From assembly GCA_033026295.1 (NCBI GenBank), contig CM065172.1:17231165-17295164 (forward strand): a stretch of DNA of 64,000 bases, written 5' to 3'. The DNA is from Channa striata (taxonomy: Eukaryota; Chordata; Actinopteri; Anabantiformes; Channidae). Under the pieces are notes generated by a model, which saw nothing but the letters and a program-made list of their open reading frames with translations, was not told where the DNA came from and searched no databases. Below, in pieces: positions 25,401 to 39,710 of this stretch (position 1 is the stretch's first letter; each line of letters opens with the position of its first letter). A program made the position numbers and the translations under genes.

Positions 25401-28400
25401 AGATATATGTATTTGGGAATGACACAAATGATTTAGTGCATTCAAAGCTGAGGGACACGTGGTCTAAATGAGGGAAGAGGAATAAGTACGGCAAATAAAG
25501 CAGACAGAGACAGATTCACCTCAAAGCCAAAGTTTTGATTTTCTTCTTTTTTGAGTACATCTCTGTGTTTTGTTTAAATTAATCAGTGTTTGTTGTGTTA
25601 TTCAAGCAGGGCCTCTGTTTTTGGAGAGAGTCTGGGTGTCAGGTCTTTTTGTCACAGTGACAGTGAGGGATGAGAGTCCTGCTTATCAGGCTGTAGAACT
25701 GGTTGTGTGATCAAATCATAGGGCAAGCAGGGTGACACAGACTCTAATAGAGGCAACACATCACTGTCATCCTCATTATCTCCCTTCTCCATTGACCTCA
25801 TCGCCTCAGTAACACTGCTCACCCAGCACAATGGGTCATTAGTCTATTAAAGTGTAAATAATTTTCTCTGTGGAGCTGACTCATACCTGTAAATGCAGCT
25901 AACTGAATCTAATACTCACATTACATACAGTTTTGAGGCCGCAGACGTTTATGTGGACATACAAACTGTACAGTATATGACAAACTCACCCACACAATCT
26001 GTTACATCTCTTTCAAAGTGTTTAAGGCTGTGAGGTTGACATCTTTTGTCATCCTGTGACAACGCGTGAAGATAAAACCCCCATGTGTATTACTCACAGT
26101 CCCCCAGAGCAAAGACATCCCCTCGGTATCTGAAATGGAGTATGGCAGGACGGTGATCTCGCTGCTCAGAGCATTTAACATCAGTATGCTGGAATGGATG
26201 TGGAGGTTTCTCGGGGAGCCGGGAAAGTGAGCTGTGGGTGAGAACATGACGGAGACACAGGCTGAGAGAGAGAGGGGTCCCATATGTGGTGTGAGACCCT
26301 TGGCCATAATAATCTCCTTTGATCCGTTTTTTCATTCGGTTTGTTTTTTTGCCAGGTTTTTACTTTTGAATCCATCTTTAATGACATTGAGCAGAGCTGC
26401 CTTTCCAGTCATGACAGATTAATCACCTATTTTGTGACCCGCATTAATGACCGAAATGCTTTTATTTAGCATCACTGGCCCATGTCACATAGAAATGTGA
26501 CCAAAATGATTAGGAGACCAGGATACATAATACATTTAAAGATGCAATTGATCAGGCTCAGGTCAGAGTAATGCGCAAGAAGTAGCCAAGCCAATTGATA
26601 TGATTGTGCTATTGTAGGTGCACAATGGCACTAATGAATGCATGATTTTGAATAACAGTGTTAATCGAAGAAGGGCAAGACTGCCTGTTTTAATGTAGTG
26701 CTGCATTTTTATAAGCAGAAAAAAATCTGAATTTTCTTCCGTCTTGCCTAATACGCTTTTTTTTTCTCTGCATAAAATAAAAATCTGAAATATCTTGGAT
26801 AGCTTGAAGTCTTTCTAACACGTTTCCTTTTCAAAAGTTGTTCAATTATATGTCAAGATCTGAGAAATATTACCCCATTAATATTAGGCAGTGCAGAGGC
26901 ATGACTAATGTCTTCACGTCCCGGTTGATATTTTCAAGTCTCTGATGTAAATGTCAAACACAGTCTTCTGTGGTTGTTATGCCATCTATCACTCTCAGTA
27001 GCTTTTACAAGTCCAGTATTGTGTAAGGATGAACAGAAAACCCCTCCCAGCTTTGTGTTTGACCATGGAGCGAACATTTTTCACCCGAGTCATTTTTAAG
27101 TCTGCATGTTTCTCAGATTTATTTTGGAAACGGGAAACAGTTGTTTGACATTTTGACAAATGTCCACTGAAAATTGGATTCATGTATGTAAGGTTCTTCA
27201 TGATAAGAAACAGACTGGATTGAGTTTAAATATCTCCCACCTGGACTTTGTGGGCTACAGGCAGTTGAGGCTGACGTTTCTTCTTTGGTGTCTTACTAGA
27301 AAAACAGTTGATCCTGGGTTGAGCCTTTTCTTCACGAGATTGACATTTTACTGTAGAAACATACCTTCAATTAAATTCAAGCATACGTTCTTTTGCATTG
27401 TAAAATATTACATCGATGGTCTAAATTTTTCACGTTTTTAATTTACAGATGGGCCATGAAATTGTTTGGTCGTTTATTTGAATAATTGTGATGTAGATCC
27501 TGCTGGTACAATCATACAAAGATCCTGCTTCATCCCACATAATGAGCACTCAGTTTTTTGTCCAACTGAGTAACATAACGCCACTCTTTGTTTTGCTGAC
27601 TCTGTTGCTGGCATATCACCCACCTGCTCATGGTCTCTGTGTGTGGTGAGGAAACACAAACAGTCTATTAAAATTTGTTTAGCTTCTCTATGATGTAAAT
27701 AAATAAATGGCACAAAAAAATTATGCAACTTATATTTCGACTACGAATTACTCAGTTAATAGCGGATTGACTTGTTCATGGACGTCGTTATTCTATTGAA
27801 AAGCAGTTTTATCAGAAAAAAACAATGTATAAATGAAATAAATTGATTTATCGTATACTATATCTTGAACAACACAGAGGTCACAGTGAGACTTTTACAT
27901 TGTATTGGTCACTTTTAATTGAGTAGGGAATCAAAGTATTTTTAGACCATCATAATTCTTGTATAACCATAAAACATGTATGTCTTGTTGTAAAAGTATT
28001 TTTATTTATACTTTCTAAAGAAGAAAATCATTATATTCTTATCGTTTATTTCTCCCCATTTCTTTAGTGTGTTCACTCATTTTGAATGCTACACCAAAAT
28101 GAATCCTGCCCGTGATCACAGTCATTTCTTTGGAGATAATGAAATTTGAGGAGGGAAAAAAAGGATCTTAGGAATGAATGTGGCTCAGCTGCATAATCAT
28201 CAGGATATTCTGTTATTCGCATCTGTTTTCATAGTGCAACAGGAATTTGTTGAGAGGAAATTACTTTAACATCTATGCTGCGGTGTTCCTTTGAGTCACA
28301 CACGTCTTTTTCCCTGTTGTTCTGTTTCAGATGATCGGCTACTGATCTCTTTTATCTCACTGTCCCTCCATTTACCTTTGCCTGTATTTCATCTTGATGG

Positions 28401-29984
28401 CCTTTGGCTCAAATATTTCTCCTGCCAGACCAGAGAGACAAATTTAGCTGTTTTGATTTTGTCTGAGGGGTTTGCGCTTTTTAAAACAATTTGTGGTGAC
28501 AGATATTGAGTTATGGTATTATGTGCCCTATACTTACACACACTCTCACGTGTTATCTAATTTTATTCAAGCCTGAGACAGTACGTTTTGTCTTGATAAG
28601 CATTGATTTAAACTGAAACCTCTGAAAATCACATCAAGATGGATAATTTTTTGACACTAAACATTTATCAGTGCGTTCAGTTTTTTAAATAGCCTCGATG
28701 GTGCCTGTTAATCTGACATAAAGCCAATCTAGTCCTCAGGTGGAGGTGATGAGCAGCGGCTCCAGAGTCACATGATTGTTCAGTGTAGTGGATGTCATGT
28801 GGATGTCACGCAGGACATGATCCAGGATCGAGGCTGGAGTGTGTTTGAAGGGAATCCCACAGATTTTATACATATAAATCGGTTTACAGGTTGTGCTGCT
28901 AAGTGCTCTTAGACCTTAGAGGGTCTGGTCAAATCCTAATTTAAAACTACCATATGTAAGTTTGTTTAATTCAAATTTTATTAGAATTATTGTTTTGTGG
29001 AGAGATGCCTCCTGTGAAGTCAGACACCACTGGTAGAAGTGCAGAGGTATTTTCTTCTAACAGAGTTTTTAGCAAGTCACAATTATTTTGTTTAACTGTT
29101 CTTTCGTTATTTCTGTTTGATTAGAAAGGATTGCAGCATTCTTATTTATTGTAATTTCATTACTAATGCTGTTTGAAGCACTGGGCAGAGTGCAGTTAAG
29201 CCCAGCAGTGCTTAGCAAACTGTATGTCCCCAACATACAAGACTAAAGTGCTCTACAGTGATTGGGCCATATCAGAGTAGTTCAGGAAATGGGAAGGAAG
29301 ACAGAAATGAGAACGAAGAACGCTCGTCTGATGTTAATCGTGGCTTTGGACCTTCAAAAATGAAAGGAGTGCTTGTAAAGACAGAACAACAGTCCTTTAG
29401 TTTAAAAATGTTAGTAAGTGAAAAACTTTATTTAAAATAGTGGTTTGGTATCTGAATCCATTTTATGACACAAATACTTTCTTACCTTAACTTTAGCCTT
29501 GGACAGAAGAAAATGTTTTCTAGTCCTTTGCTGCTCCTGCCTCCTGTTCACTCCCTGACACTCACTACAACTAAGGAATAATCTGGAACAGGCTGCAGAT
29601 GACAAAGTCATCGCCTTTGGCAGTAACTCTAATTAGTGTTTTCTAAACTTTTATCCCTACGAGCTTAACAGTGAAGTTTGACATCATTACAAAAATTATT
29701 CAGATTGTGTTTTCTTTTCTGTCACCCTTGTGGATAAGTTTGGTCAAGTTTATAGACAAAAAGAAAAAGACAAATTTTGCTTAAAAATGAGGAATGAGGA
29801 TGTGGATAGTAGTGATGTTTAAAAAGAAGATTTGCTTGATTAAAGGCACTCCATAGAGTTTTATAAAACAAGCAAAAGGTGCTTTTACAGTTAGTGTAAC
29901 ATGTTTCATCATTGGGGTCTTTAACAATGTATTTTGCCTTGACACGAAAGAGCCAAATGCAAGTCAAATGTATTTGTTCAGTGC

Positions 29985-30000
29985 AGGGTTAGGGTTAGGG
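29985..30000 (+). repeat. short interstitial TTAGGG-type repeat
   Basis: AGGGTTAGGGTTAGGG, under three full units. It borders the left end of the decayed dispersed repeat at 30010. Confidence 0.7.
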
Positions 30001-30009
30001 CTGCCAGGT

Positions 30010-30340
30010 GTGTGGCTGAGCTAACATTTAGGGGTAAACTCTTCCATCATTTAGGGGCTGCAATGGCAAAAGAGCCATCAACCTAAGTTTTAAATCTGGC
30101 TCTTGAGACCCCTAAAAGAAACTAAAAGCAGGGTGTTGCCAGTCCAATTAAAGGCTTAAAAACTTCAGATTAACTCTAAAACATACTGAATGCCAGTAAA
30201 GGAAGGTCAGATCTGGGGTCAAGTGGTTGTCTGGTAGAGAAAGCATATTTCTTTAAGACAGACCCCAGAGGAAGCATGTACAGTGAAAACAGAGCTGGAC
30301 CAAGAACACACCCTTATGGTTGTGTGTAATACTGGGCTTT
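30010..30340 (+). repeat. degenerate fish dispersed repeat
   Basis: Phrases such as TGAATGCCAGTAAAGGAAGG, GAGGAAGCATGTACAGTGAA and GAGCTGGACCAAGAACACACC match, from memory, a repeat seen often in percomorph introns and intergenic DNA. No open frame is retained and the ends are approximate. Confidence 0.45.
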
Positions 30341-31259
30341 GAAGGACCCTTCTAGCTCTCGTGTCTTATTTTTACTGATGATTCAACCAGAAGAGCATAG
30401 TGTAGATCCAAGCCCTGCTCCATCAGTGTGGATGTGGATGCTTCGTCACCCACAACCACATTTATTACAAGGGAGGGCACTTTCACAGACTGTCAGAGCA
30501 CAATCAGTGATCCGTGCGTAGTTACAGAGCAGTGACTTTAGGCTCTATTTTAGTCATTTATCCCAGGAAAGTTACAGAGGTCAGACCTTGTTGTACTCAA
30601 ATGTAGCTGTAGCCTTGATAGAATGAATCATGGTGTATACAACAGTGAGTCACACCTGAGTGATGCAGTGATGAACAGTGGAGATTTATAAGCATATTTT
30701 GTCATTATACTGTATTCTTCTATTCTAACGTGATATTTAGACCACAATTGTTGCCTCCTTGTACAAAAAATGACACAGTAAAGCCTTTAAGAAGGAATCT
30801 GTGTTTGTGCTTTTATTTTACACAAATCCTGCTGGAATTTTCTTTAGCTATCACCCGATTTTCTTTCCCTCCCAGAGCAAAGTATGTCAAGTCCTCCCAG
30901 ACGATTCTCCATTTCATTTTCATCTCCTCAAAACAAGAGTGCATAAATACTCCTGTTATTCTAATCAGAGACTGTGTGCTGCCTTACGATTGGCTAAAAG
31001 CTGATGACTCATTTCAACAGGCTGGTGTGGGGCTGGCAAGAAGAGGGTGGATGGGGTGGGCGGGTAGGTGGTGGTGAAAAAGGGGGAGCAGGCAGTGAGA
31101 GTAAGGCTTTCTCCCACTGCATGTGCATGCTCGAGTGTGTTTTTCCTTAAACGCAAAGCCACAACATAAATACTTGCAAAGGGATTCAGGTTAATCTATA
31201 TACACTTTCTCATTGTTTCTGTTTCCATTTCCCCAGCCACGACTGCCTGTAGCCAGTTT

Positions 31260-31281
31260 TAAGGAGCAGCACAGATCCTGG

Positions 31282-31318
<37 letters not shown>

Positions 31319-31604
31319 GGGGGGGGAGAGAAAGAGAGTCTTGTGCTGATCACTGAGTCTGCAGCCCCCCAGCCAACCCGCTTGCTGCTACAGTACGTGT
31401 GAAAGGCAGAGAGGGAGAAAGCGGCGGAGGCGCAGCTGCTGTTTGTCTCTGTGACTGAAAGGGAAGAGGAGAGCGCTGTGAGCTGTGCAGTGCAGAGCAG
31501 AGCCAGTCAGTCCTGTGGTATGTGACTCAGTCCAGTCCCTGCGCAACTCTGCTGCCGTCTGAGCATCCTTGCACACGGGGACTCTGACACCAGACACACA
31601 AACA
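31260..31604 (+). other. prickle2: probable non-coding first exon and core promoter of prickle2
   Basis: The sequence is locally GC-richer than its surroundings, with a GA microsatellite at 31285-31315, and ends CACAAACAG directly before GTGAGT at 31605, an ideal splice donor. There is no long frame. The only ATG noticed, at 31520-31522, is followed at once by TGA. It is the best 5' exon candidate on the plus strand upstream of the prickle2 exon at 55719, which itself opens with an acceptor and untranslated bases. The true transcription start and the link to prickle2 need transcript data. It could instead be the first exon of an unrelated non-coding RNA. Confidence 0.45.
31285..31315. repeat. 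GA microsatellite
   Basis: About 15 GA units in the putative prickle2 promoter or 5' UTR, followed by a G-rich run. Confidence 0.9.
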
Positions 31605-32098
31605 GGTGAGTCGCAGCAGCCTCGTGACGATGTGCTCTCAACAGTGCGGTACCAGTACGACTTGACAGCTCAGTATGATTATTAGAAGTGTTATTGACAG
31701 ACGTGCAGTTTACTGCGATAAAAAAACAACCTTATGTTGACAATAAATATGTATTGATTTAGCAAATGCCAACATGGATTGCTGAAAGTTTTTCATAAGA
31801 AACGAGATGTGACCGTAACAATCGAAGCTTCGTGTGGATGTGACAGGCGGGGGTGTTGTTTAGTACATGTATGTTTGCATGTGTGTTAGTTTGTGCGAAG
31901 GCTTGTTTGCCTCATGACTGACAAGTGAAAAAGACCAGTGAGACTTGGGGAAAGAGTCGCCTCTGATAGGAGTAAATGTGTCTGATTTCATCCCCATTTC
32001 CCCCATGTGTAGATCCATGTGTCCCTGAAAGAGAGAGTGGGTGGAGTGTGAACTGTTTCATCGCTGCAACTGTTATCTCAGTCTTGTTTAGAATCAGG

Positions 32099-32116
32099 AA
32101 AAAAAAAAAAAAAAAA
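32099..32116. repeat. poly(A) run
   Basis: About 18 A in a row, with no recognisable retroposon body attached. Confidence 0.85.
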
Positions 32117-33041
32117 CACAAAGACGCCTGTGACATCTCAGATGCTGTCATTTAGTCTGAATATAGAATTTAATAGACCACAGATTGCGCACATATTTTG
32201 GCTCATAGTGTGTGTGTGGACAAAGCAAGTGTATCTACAACTGCCAGGAAAATCTGCAGGTGTTTACATTTCAGATTTGTGCTGTTTTTCTTTAGCTTAG
32301 TGTGAGCCTTTTGTCTCAACTGCGCAAGAGAACTACTGCATCCGTCTCTAATTGTTGTAGCTCTGACTTGGATGTAATCACTGTTCGACATGATTCTGAC
32401 AATATTCTCAGTTCAAAGTATAATCCAATGTTTATTGCATATTCACTGCATATGAGAGCTGACGTCAAACAACAGATCATCGACTGAAAAATATGATGTA
32501 TGGTTCTTTTATATCTGATGTTATACACAAGTGTGGTAATTGTGAAGTTTTATTTATTATTGATATGTTTAAATTTTTCATGATTTCCTTTTTTACCATT
32601 TTCGTAGTCATGTCGAGCTCAGATTTCATCCTTTATTCTGATACGAAGTTCTCATCTATCATCTAAACCAAACATCAGCACCTTCTCCTCCATGTTAGTA
32701 TGTAGCACTTGTCGCTCGCACTGTTGCGTACTGTTGCATTATGGGATGTAATTCATGTGTAATGGCAGTTGATGAGTGTTTACCACAGGGAATCAGCAGG
32801 TCAGTGCCGAATTATTTCCTCCAGTGCACAACTTGTTGAATCAGCCTTAGTTGTTTTCAAGTTTGCCTGTGAAGTACGTCCTCAATCTGCCAAGAGTTAC
32901 GTGAAGCCCGGTTTGTATATGGAGAAATATGAGCATTTGAATAGGAAGATGAATGAGATTTCACAGAGACATTGTAAGAGTGTGGATCGTTAAAACCCCT
33001 GAGCCATGACTGTGATCAAGGCTGCCAGTGAGAGTGAACGC

Positions 33042-33060
33042 CCCCCCCCCCCCACCCCAC
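33042..33060. repeat. poly(C)-rich run
   Basis: C homopolymer with a single A. It creates proline codons in a spurious frame. Confidence 0.85.
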
Positions 33061-36000
33061 CTCAGTGTTTGTCTCTCTCGCTGTGGACGCCACTGTCGTT
33101 TGCTTCCGACTGTCAATCTGTCACTGACTGTGATGCTGAGGAATCGTCCCCAGCTCCCCACTGACCCTGCCACATTCCTTCATCGCAGACTCCTCAATAT
33201 ATATTTCCCCTCATCCATCCATCTCTTCACGTTTCTCCCACTGGCTTTCGAATGTTTGTCTCTTCACGTTGCCTCACACTGCACCTCCCTCCACCCCCCT
33301 CCGATCTGGTCGCCACAGAAACGGCTGATTCAGGAAGGGTGGGCGGGTGTCTCAGAGCTCTTGCTGCTCTGCCCCATGCGGTGCTTTCACAGTACATTTC
33401 TGCTTCTGTGCTGCTTTTACGGCCCTGATATGCTGACAGTTCAGGTGGCTCAGTCAGATGTTATACAATCGTATCAGCTACACAAAGGCTGTTTGTTCGT
33501 TTCTCTCAAAGGGCATGTTTGGTATTTAGAGGTGCATTGTCATTCATGTTCAGTTTTTCTTCGAACAATGGAATGATCACAGGGAGTCTCTTCATTGCCC
33601 GCTGACAAATCACTAGTGCTGGGAGATTTTTTTTTTATTTATTTCTCTTTAAATATTTACCTTACTGAATTTGTGAAGACTTTATTTTGCATTCTGACGT
33701 ACATGCTTCTCATGGCTGGCCCTCTGATTAAGTTTGGAGTTGTTCCTGAGAGATTACAGGCCTATTTTTGCCTAAACCTAAATGACACCTAGGTCACAGT
33801 CACACTGTGTGTGTTTAGCAACTACACTGAGGCGATTAATAATGTAATATATCATAACCGAGACATTTAATAATAGATATCCTATGACCTTTCTCTCACA
33901 TAAGGTCACTGAAGCATAGTAAGAGTGACGGAGTACAGCACTGAAATTAATAGATTGAAGTGAAACCAAAATTGTGGGATTAATCACCCTCTTTTTACCC
34001 ATATTTTACAGTAGCCCCCTATTCAAAAACATAATGAGTCTGAGATAAAAGATTTGCAATCACAATTATCAGAAGTGGCTTTTTGTTTTTGTGCCGTGGT
34101 TTTATCCATTTTGTTGCAGTTTTAGGATGGCTCTGGTTGCCATGGGGACACTTGTACAGTAGATTAAAACACTGCCTCTTCTGAAGGCTTCTGAACAGGA
34201 AATGAAACCTGTATTGCACCACAGCCTGGTCCAAACAGGACCCCATGAGCTCGTCCTGCTGTGCCTGATTAAATTAAAATGGGAATTTGTATTCACCAAA
34301 GCGTTATTGTGGATGACCAGTATTGTACAAACATATCATTGATGACAGAGTCAGTCTTTCTACTTTATGATTTTTTCTATACCATCTTTTATGAATTATC
34401 TGCAAAAAAAAGTTACATGCAGTTAATACTATTTTTATTATTTAATCTGGTATCAAAAGGAATGATGCTCAGTTTACAGACACTCAAACTCAAAACACCA
34501 CCAGCATCTTATTAATAAAATGCCTCAGCTGGTGTGTTTTCTTGCCAGTTTCTTTATCATGAAAAGGTATACATACGTGCTGCAGAGGTTTTTCCACCCT
34601 GCAGTGTTCAGCCACTACAGTCAGCGGTGACGCAGCCCAAGTCTCACACGGCACACTGCAGACCCGTCATGAAACACAGCCGGAACAAAGAGCACACACT
34701 GTCATCTAGTAGAAATACTCAACATGGATGACAAGACCGAAGCAGTCCTTCCACAATACATCAAAAGACGAGTGGGAAAGAAGAGTGGGACATACAGTAT
34801 GACGCCATGTGCTTCTACTTGCTGTCCCAGAAACCTCTGTGGCACTGGACGCCTCAGGTGGAACATGAATGAATTTGGTGGCAGTGAATTCATATCCACG
34901 TCTAATAAGTCGTTTACGTGAACATGTGAGGAGTTTACTGACGGTACTGTACCAGCCATGACATCACGTGCTTTGATGAGGTGTGTGTTACTAACTTTGG
35001 TGGTTTAACAAACCCATAACTAAATCTCAAAGGTAAGTTTATAAAAGAGGTGTCAAAACATAATTTTTACATATGAATTTGTGTATTGGTGGATATTTTG
35101 ACAAGAAAAACAGGCCAAAAGAAATGCTTGGCTGCAGCAAAACTACTTATTGTCATTAAGATATCATTGCAAATTATTGTACCAGCACATGTGCATGTGA
35201 AACTCCCAGCATTAAAAAAAAAAAATCATACACAAATCCATAGAATAGCAGCACAAGGTGCCTACAGTATGCAGCTTCAGTGGGTTCTTGTACCCTTCTA
35301 CTGCATCTAATATAATGCTGTACAAATAACTTATTTAAAAAGTAATTACATGCATCTGAATCGGTTACCAGGGTCATCATCAGTAATAAAATGTTAATAA
35401 CGCATTTAAACTCTGCACCGCACAATCTTAATTAATATGGTTTATTTGCATCAGAAATGTTTGTTACTGCAATGACAAAAACAGTAATAAAGTATTAAAT
35501 TTAATAACTCATTTAGTAATCACTTTTCATTAAATGCTCTTAAATGTATTCGCCTTTTACATTATAAGTCAACTTTGGTGTAGTACTTATAATGTTAAGA
35601 TAAAATATTAAAATGCTAATAAAAGCTAAGTTCTTTTTTAAGGGCCATTGAGGACCCTCCCCATTTTGAGGCCATCTCACACATTTCATATCACATTGGG
35701 AGCTAGAAGATAATATTTAAAATCTCTTTTCAAAGAGGTTACACATCCTATATACTATTTTAAGTAAATCCCCAACATGCCACAGGGCCAACAGTGGCTA
35801 GTACTACTGCTTAGGGAAAAATCTGTTTGAGTCTAGCAACAAAAAAATATTAGAAAAAGTTAAAAACTATCAATGAATTGATCTACTGAAGCTTTATGGG
35901 GCTTAATCGCCTCCAACAAAAAGCCTTATTTTTGTCCAGATGCTATTAAAAACACATCAGTAAGACATTCTATCGCTCTGGGTGGCATGTTCCTTCATTA

Positions 36001-37569
36001 CTGTGAACATACCCGGCAAACATTATTTGGAGTCAGAGTTGCTATCAGTAACAAAAATAGAGAGTATCACACAGTCAAAATGCTGAAAAGTCATTGTGAG
36101 AAATCATTATTCAGAGGAAGATCTTTAAACATTTACGCCTTTAAACCTGTGACATCTAAAACAAGCTCTGGCCTGACACACAGCTCACATGTACTGAACG
36201 TGTGTTTGATCATGTTTTTTTTTTTTTTGCTGATATGTTATGAGTGAGCAACGTGCTCACAGTACTGATAAAATGAGCCGTTTGGTACCCGAACGCTACA
36301 GAGTCATACCTATCTTAAAATACACTTTAAAGGCCGCGGAGAGAACCCTGCCTTATGTACAGTAATGTGGGTGCAGACAGCCTGACTGATTTCCATGTGG
36401 AGTGCAAGGTGAATATTTAGCCTCCAACTGGTCATTATCACAATCAAGCTGCTCTTGAAGTAGATCCTGGATGATTCCAGGCGGCTGCCTGCTGTCTGCT
36501 GACTAATGGTTCCCCAAGCACCATATTAAAACCCCCGTAATTGGCTGGAACAAACCAATGATTGACTTGCTCGTTAAAGCTCATTGTCCTGTGACTTGGT
36601 CATACAAACTTCTGTAATTGTTTCCAAAGCCTTTCAGTGGTCATGTCTGGAACATGACACAGGACTCATCAGTGCCAACCTCCTGACTCACTTTGCTTGT
36701 TTAAAGATTCCTCGGCACTTAGTGTCAAGGTGTTTCTGCACTAACCTCGATGTTCTGGCCAAAAATCCCCATCTGGACCCACTCTTGCTGCCATCTGGTC
36801 CTCCGCTCTCTCATTGGCCAGTCCCTTTGACAGTTGTGAGACCTCTAGTTCAAAATGGCCCCAACACACTTTTGTTGGAGGAAGCAAAGAAAGGAGGGTG
36901 AACAGGAGAAGTAGCAGAGACAGGCAGAGAGATTTAGAAGCTCAAGGTTTCAAACTTGACTCACCACAGTGCGTCTCTTCAGTGCTGTGGCACTGTGCTT
37001 CTCAGCAATTTCCACCCAATATCTGTGTATCTTAGAAAGTGCTGATTGGCTTACAATTGGGATCACTAAGAGAACAATGTGCAGCTTATGCTTAGTCAGA
37101 CAGAGACTGTTTCCCTTAAATTAAAAATCATATCCAGAGAGGAGTGTAGAGGAAGAAAGAAACAGGGACAAATGAGAGATGCAGTAGGAGTGTAGGTGTG
37201 TGGATTATTGCCAAGGCAGAGTGACAACACGATGGCCATCAACGTGATGTTGCTGGCGTGGTTGGTGTTGACTGTGGTGCTAGTTTGGCCTCAGTGATGG
37301 ATGCAAGAAAAGGTAACTCTGGGGGAATCATCTGTGGTGCTGCTGTGCCCTGAGGTTCAGTACTCACTCTGTCCTCATACTAATGGCATCATTACTGCGT
37401 GTCTGAAATGGCATTTTCACACTCATCCATGTGCTTACACGTCCAAAAAAATACCCAAAGGAAAAAAAACGAATTAAGACAATGCCAGAAGCTGGTGCAA
37501 GCATGTATTTATGATTTTTAAAAATCACACTACTACTTTAAAATGAACTAATTTAAGCTTTCTGTTTAA

Positions 37570-37780
37570 CTGATGCCGATTTACTTAAAATAAGAATAAT
37601 AATCTTAAAATAAGATTAAAATAAGTAAAATAAGTATTACATTTTACAAGTATTACAACTAAAATTCAGGTAAACTCTTAAAATAACCTAAAGCACATTC
37701 TAAAGTTTATTATCAAACAAAATAACTTTTAACTTTAATTTTATTTTTAAATTATAGTTTTTAAATATTGCACTTTAATG
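37570..37780. repeat. A/T-rich degenerate AAAATAAG-like repeat tract
   Basis: Irregular copies of AAAATAAG and related words followed by very AT-rich DNA. Low complexity, no gene. Confidence 0.5.
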
Positions 37781-39625
37781 CAAATGCTTCCCTTTGAGCC
37801 CCTCCCTGTTTAGTGCACAGAAGCATTACATAAACTTTTATATTTTATATTGTCAGTACAAGCAGTAATATTTTTATTAACAACAGTCACTTCGAAAAAT
37901 AAATGCTAAAACAAAGTGCACTTACAGTAAACTCTTACCTATTTAATATACCAAGAGACTTAATGTAGCACCCATAAGAATGCATGAGATGCACTTCTTG
38001 CTCCAAGCTCTTTTTGACAGGTTCTTCAAAATGCTCCGAAAGACATTTTGAGCAATTGGAATGTTTTCAAGATGGCAGACCTCAATATATTTCTGCGTCT
38101 CAGAAAAACTAAAGGACAGGCATGCATGAGACAAGAAGATGGATGGAAACCCCGACCACTGCGATGTAAGAGGCAGGATGATTGCTACTTTTGTCATCTC
38201 CCCATTCTTCTTATATTTTCAGTAGCTCTCCTATTTGAACTTAGAAGTCAAAACTGAAAAGCATAAAGACAAAAACTGCATAAATATAAATCCATAGATC
38301 TATAAAGGAATAAAGATTTATTTCATATTGAGCAATATTGCTTTGACTTGCATTATAGTATACTGTAAACCTTCATTTCATTCATGAGTTTACCTGGAGC
38401 CCCCTTTAATTTTTATACAAAGTACTAAATATATTTTTTATTTTATTCCATCTTGGCAAATACAAGTTATGATTGGGATAGCCAATAATATGACACAATA
38501 AGTTTAAATTATGCAGTAATCTGCATAATTACAGTGATATCATTACTATTATAATAATAGTTTTGTCATTTCTACCCATGTTTTCAAACTGAATGCAGAG
38601 TCCAAATGTTTGAGCTGTAACATCAATGATTAACACGTTGCATTTGCATATTTATATGCAGCAATACTTTGAACTAAATGCTAACATGTTCACAAAAACA
38701 ATGGTAATAGGTTTTGCATTTGCTAACATTTGTTAAATAGCACTAAACACAAGCAGTATTTAGTCATACACTGCAATTATAAAATGAAAACTTAAGGAAA
38801 CACTAAGGGTATTACAGTTCATCCTTGCTCATTAAAAAGAGAGCACAAAATATCATTGATGTTGAGATAATTTCGTCCGGACCATAGAGGTGAAATCAAT
38901 GACAGACTAACATTGCCCTTCCTAGAGCTTTTTATGCAAATGTGTGGATTTTTATTCATTTAAGCTGATTTAATTTCTGATTTCTTAACAAGACAATTTA
39001 TGTAATGTACGTAAGTGTAAAAGCACCTCTAAACCCATGAGATGATGTAGGAAAAGTTATCAATGTGCACATGATAAATTAAATTTACCATCCCCATGTG
39101 GCTGCAATAGAATTACTTTACAACGCACAATCTTTGGTTCCCTCTGATGAGCTCTGCGTCATTCTCAACACTCAGAGAAGATGGGAATACGTTGCAGGTG
39201 ACGCCATTAACTGTTACACCTCCAGTGCAACACATTTAAAAACTCCTTTTAAACGGATCCTTTTAATTGCTGCGTCACCTGTGAGCCTCATCACTTCTCT
39301 GATCAAGTCGAATAAGCTGATCGCTGTTTATCCGCTTCTCTCAGCCCGTGGTGTACCAACAGAATTCTCACTGCGGCGCTCAGCTGTTCCCTCAGGGCTG
39401 CCCGGAAGCCAAGAGTGTAGAGAGGTGCTCCCAGCCTACACGTCGCCTTCCTGCCGCTGCTTCTCTGACTTTCTGTTCTCTTCACACACACAAGCATTCG
39501 TTCTCATTTTTTGAATGTAATGTGTTTCTTTAGGTTGTTTTCTGTAGGGGACACGGTCGAGGACAGAAATTAAGGCACTTACAGGAGATATCCAGTAATG
39601 AAAACTAAATCAGGCATCTGCTATA

Positions 39626-39710
39626 GTCACTTGAGTGTTTCTGTGTGATGCTACTTTATACATCTGCTCCACCACATTTTACAGACAAATATTGTGCATT
39701 TTACTGGGAT
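39626..39710 (+). repeat. fragment of the TACTTAAGTACAATT-type fish repeat, middle part
   Basis: ATGCTACTTTATACATCTGC, TCCACCACATTTTACAGA and ATATTGTGCATTTTACT match, from memory, the middle of the same dispersed element as at 8126. Confidence 0.55.

Larger units (their letters stand above)
22494..31250. other. intergenic region between the LINE tail and the prickle2 promoter
   Basis: No gene is supported. It is mostly AT-rich DNA with short spurious frames. The only recognisable content is a decayed repeat near 30010-30340 and a short TTAGGG run at 29985-30000. Confidence 0.55.

Noticed and set aside
28740..28860. Coding-like stretch with a repeated TGGATGTCA word
   Set aside because: No splice sites of quality and no known protein. 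It may be part of an old repeat, but there is too little to call.
33028..33576. 182-codon open frame on the plus strand
   Set aside because: It begins in a poly(C) run, has low-complexity composition and no domain I recognise, and lies in the proposed prickle2 intron. Likely chance.
39098..39514. 138-codon open frame on the plus strand
   Set aside because: No recognisable protein, no splice or promoter context, and it overlaps other spurious frames on both strands.
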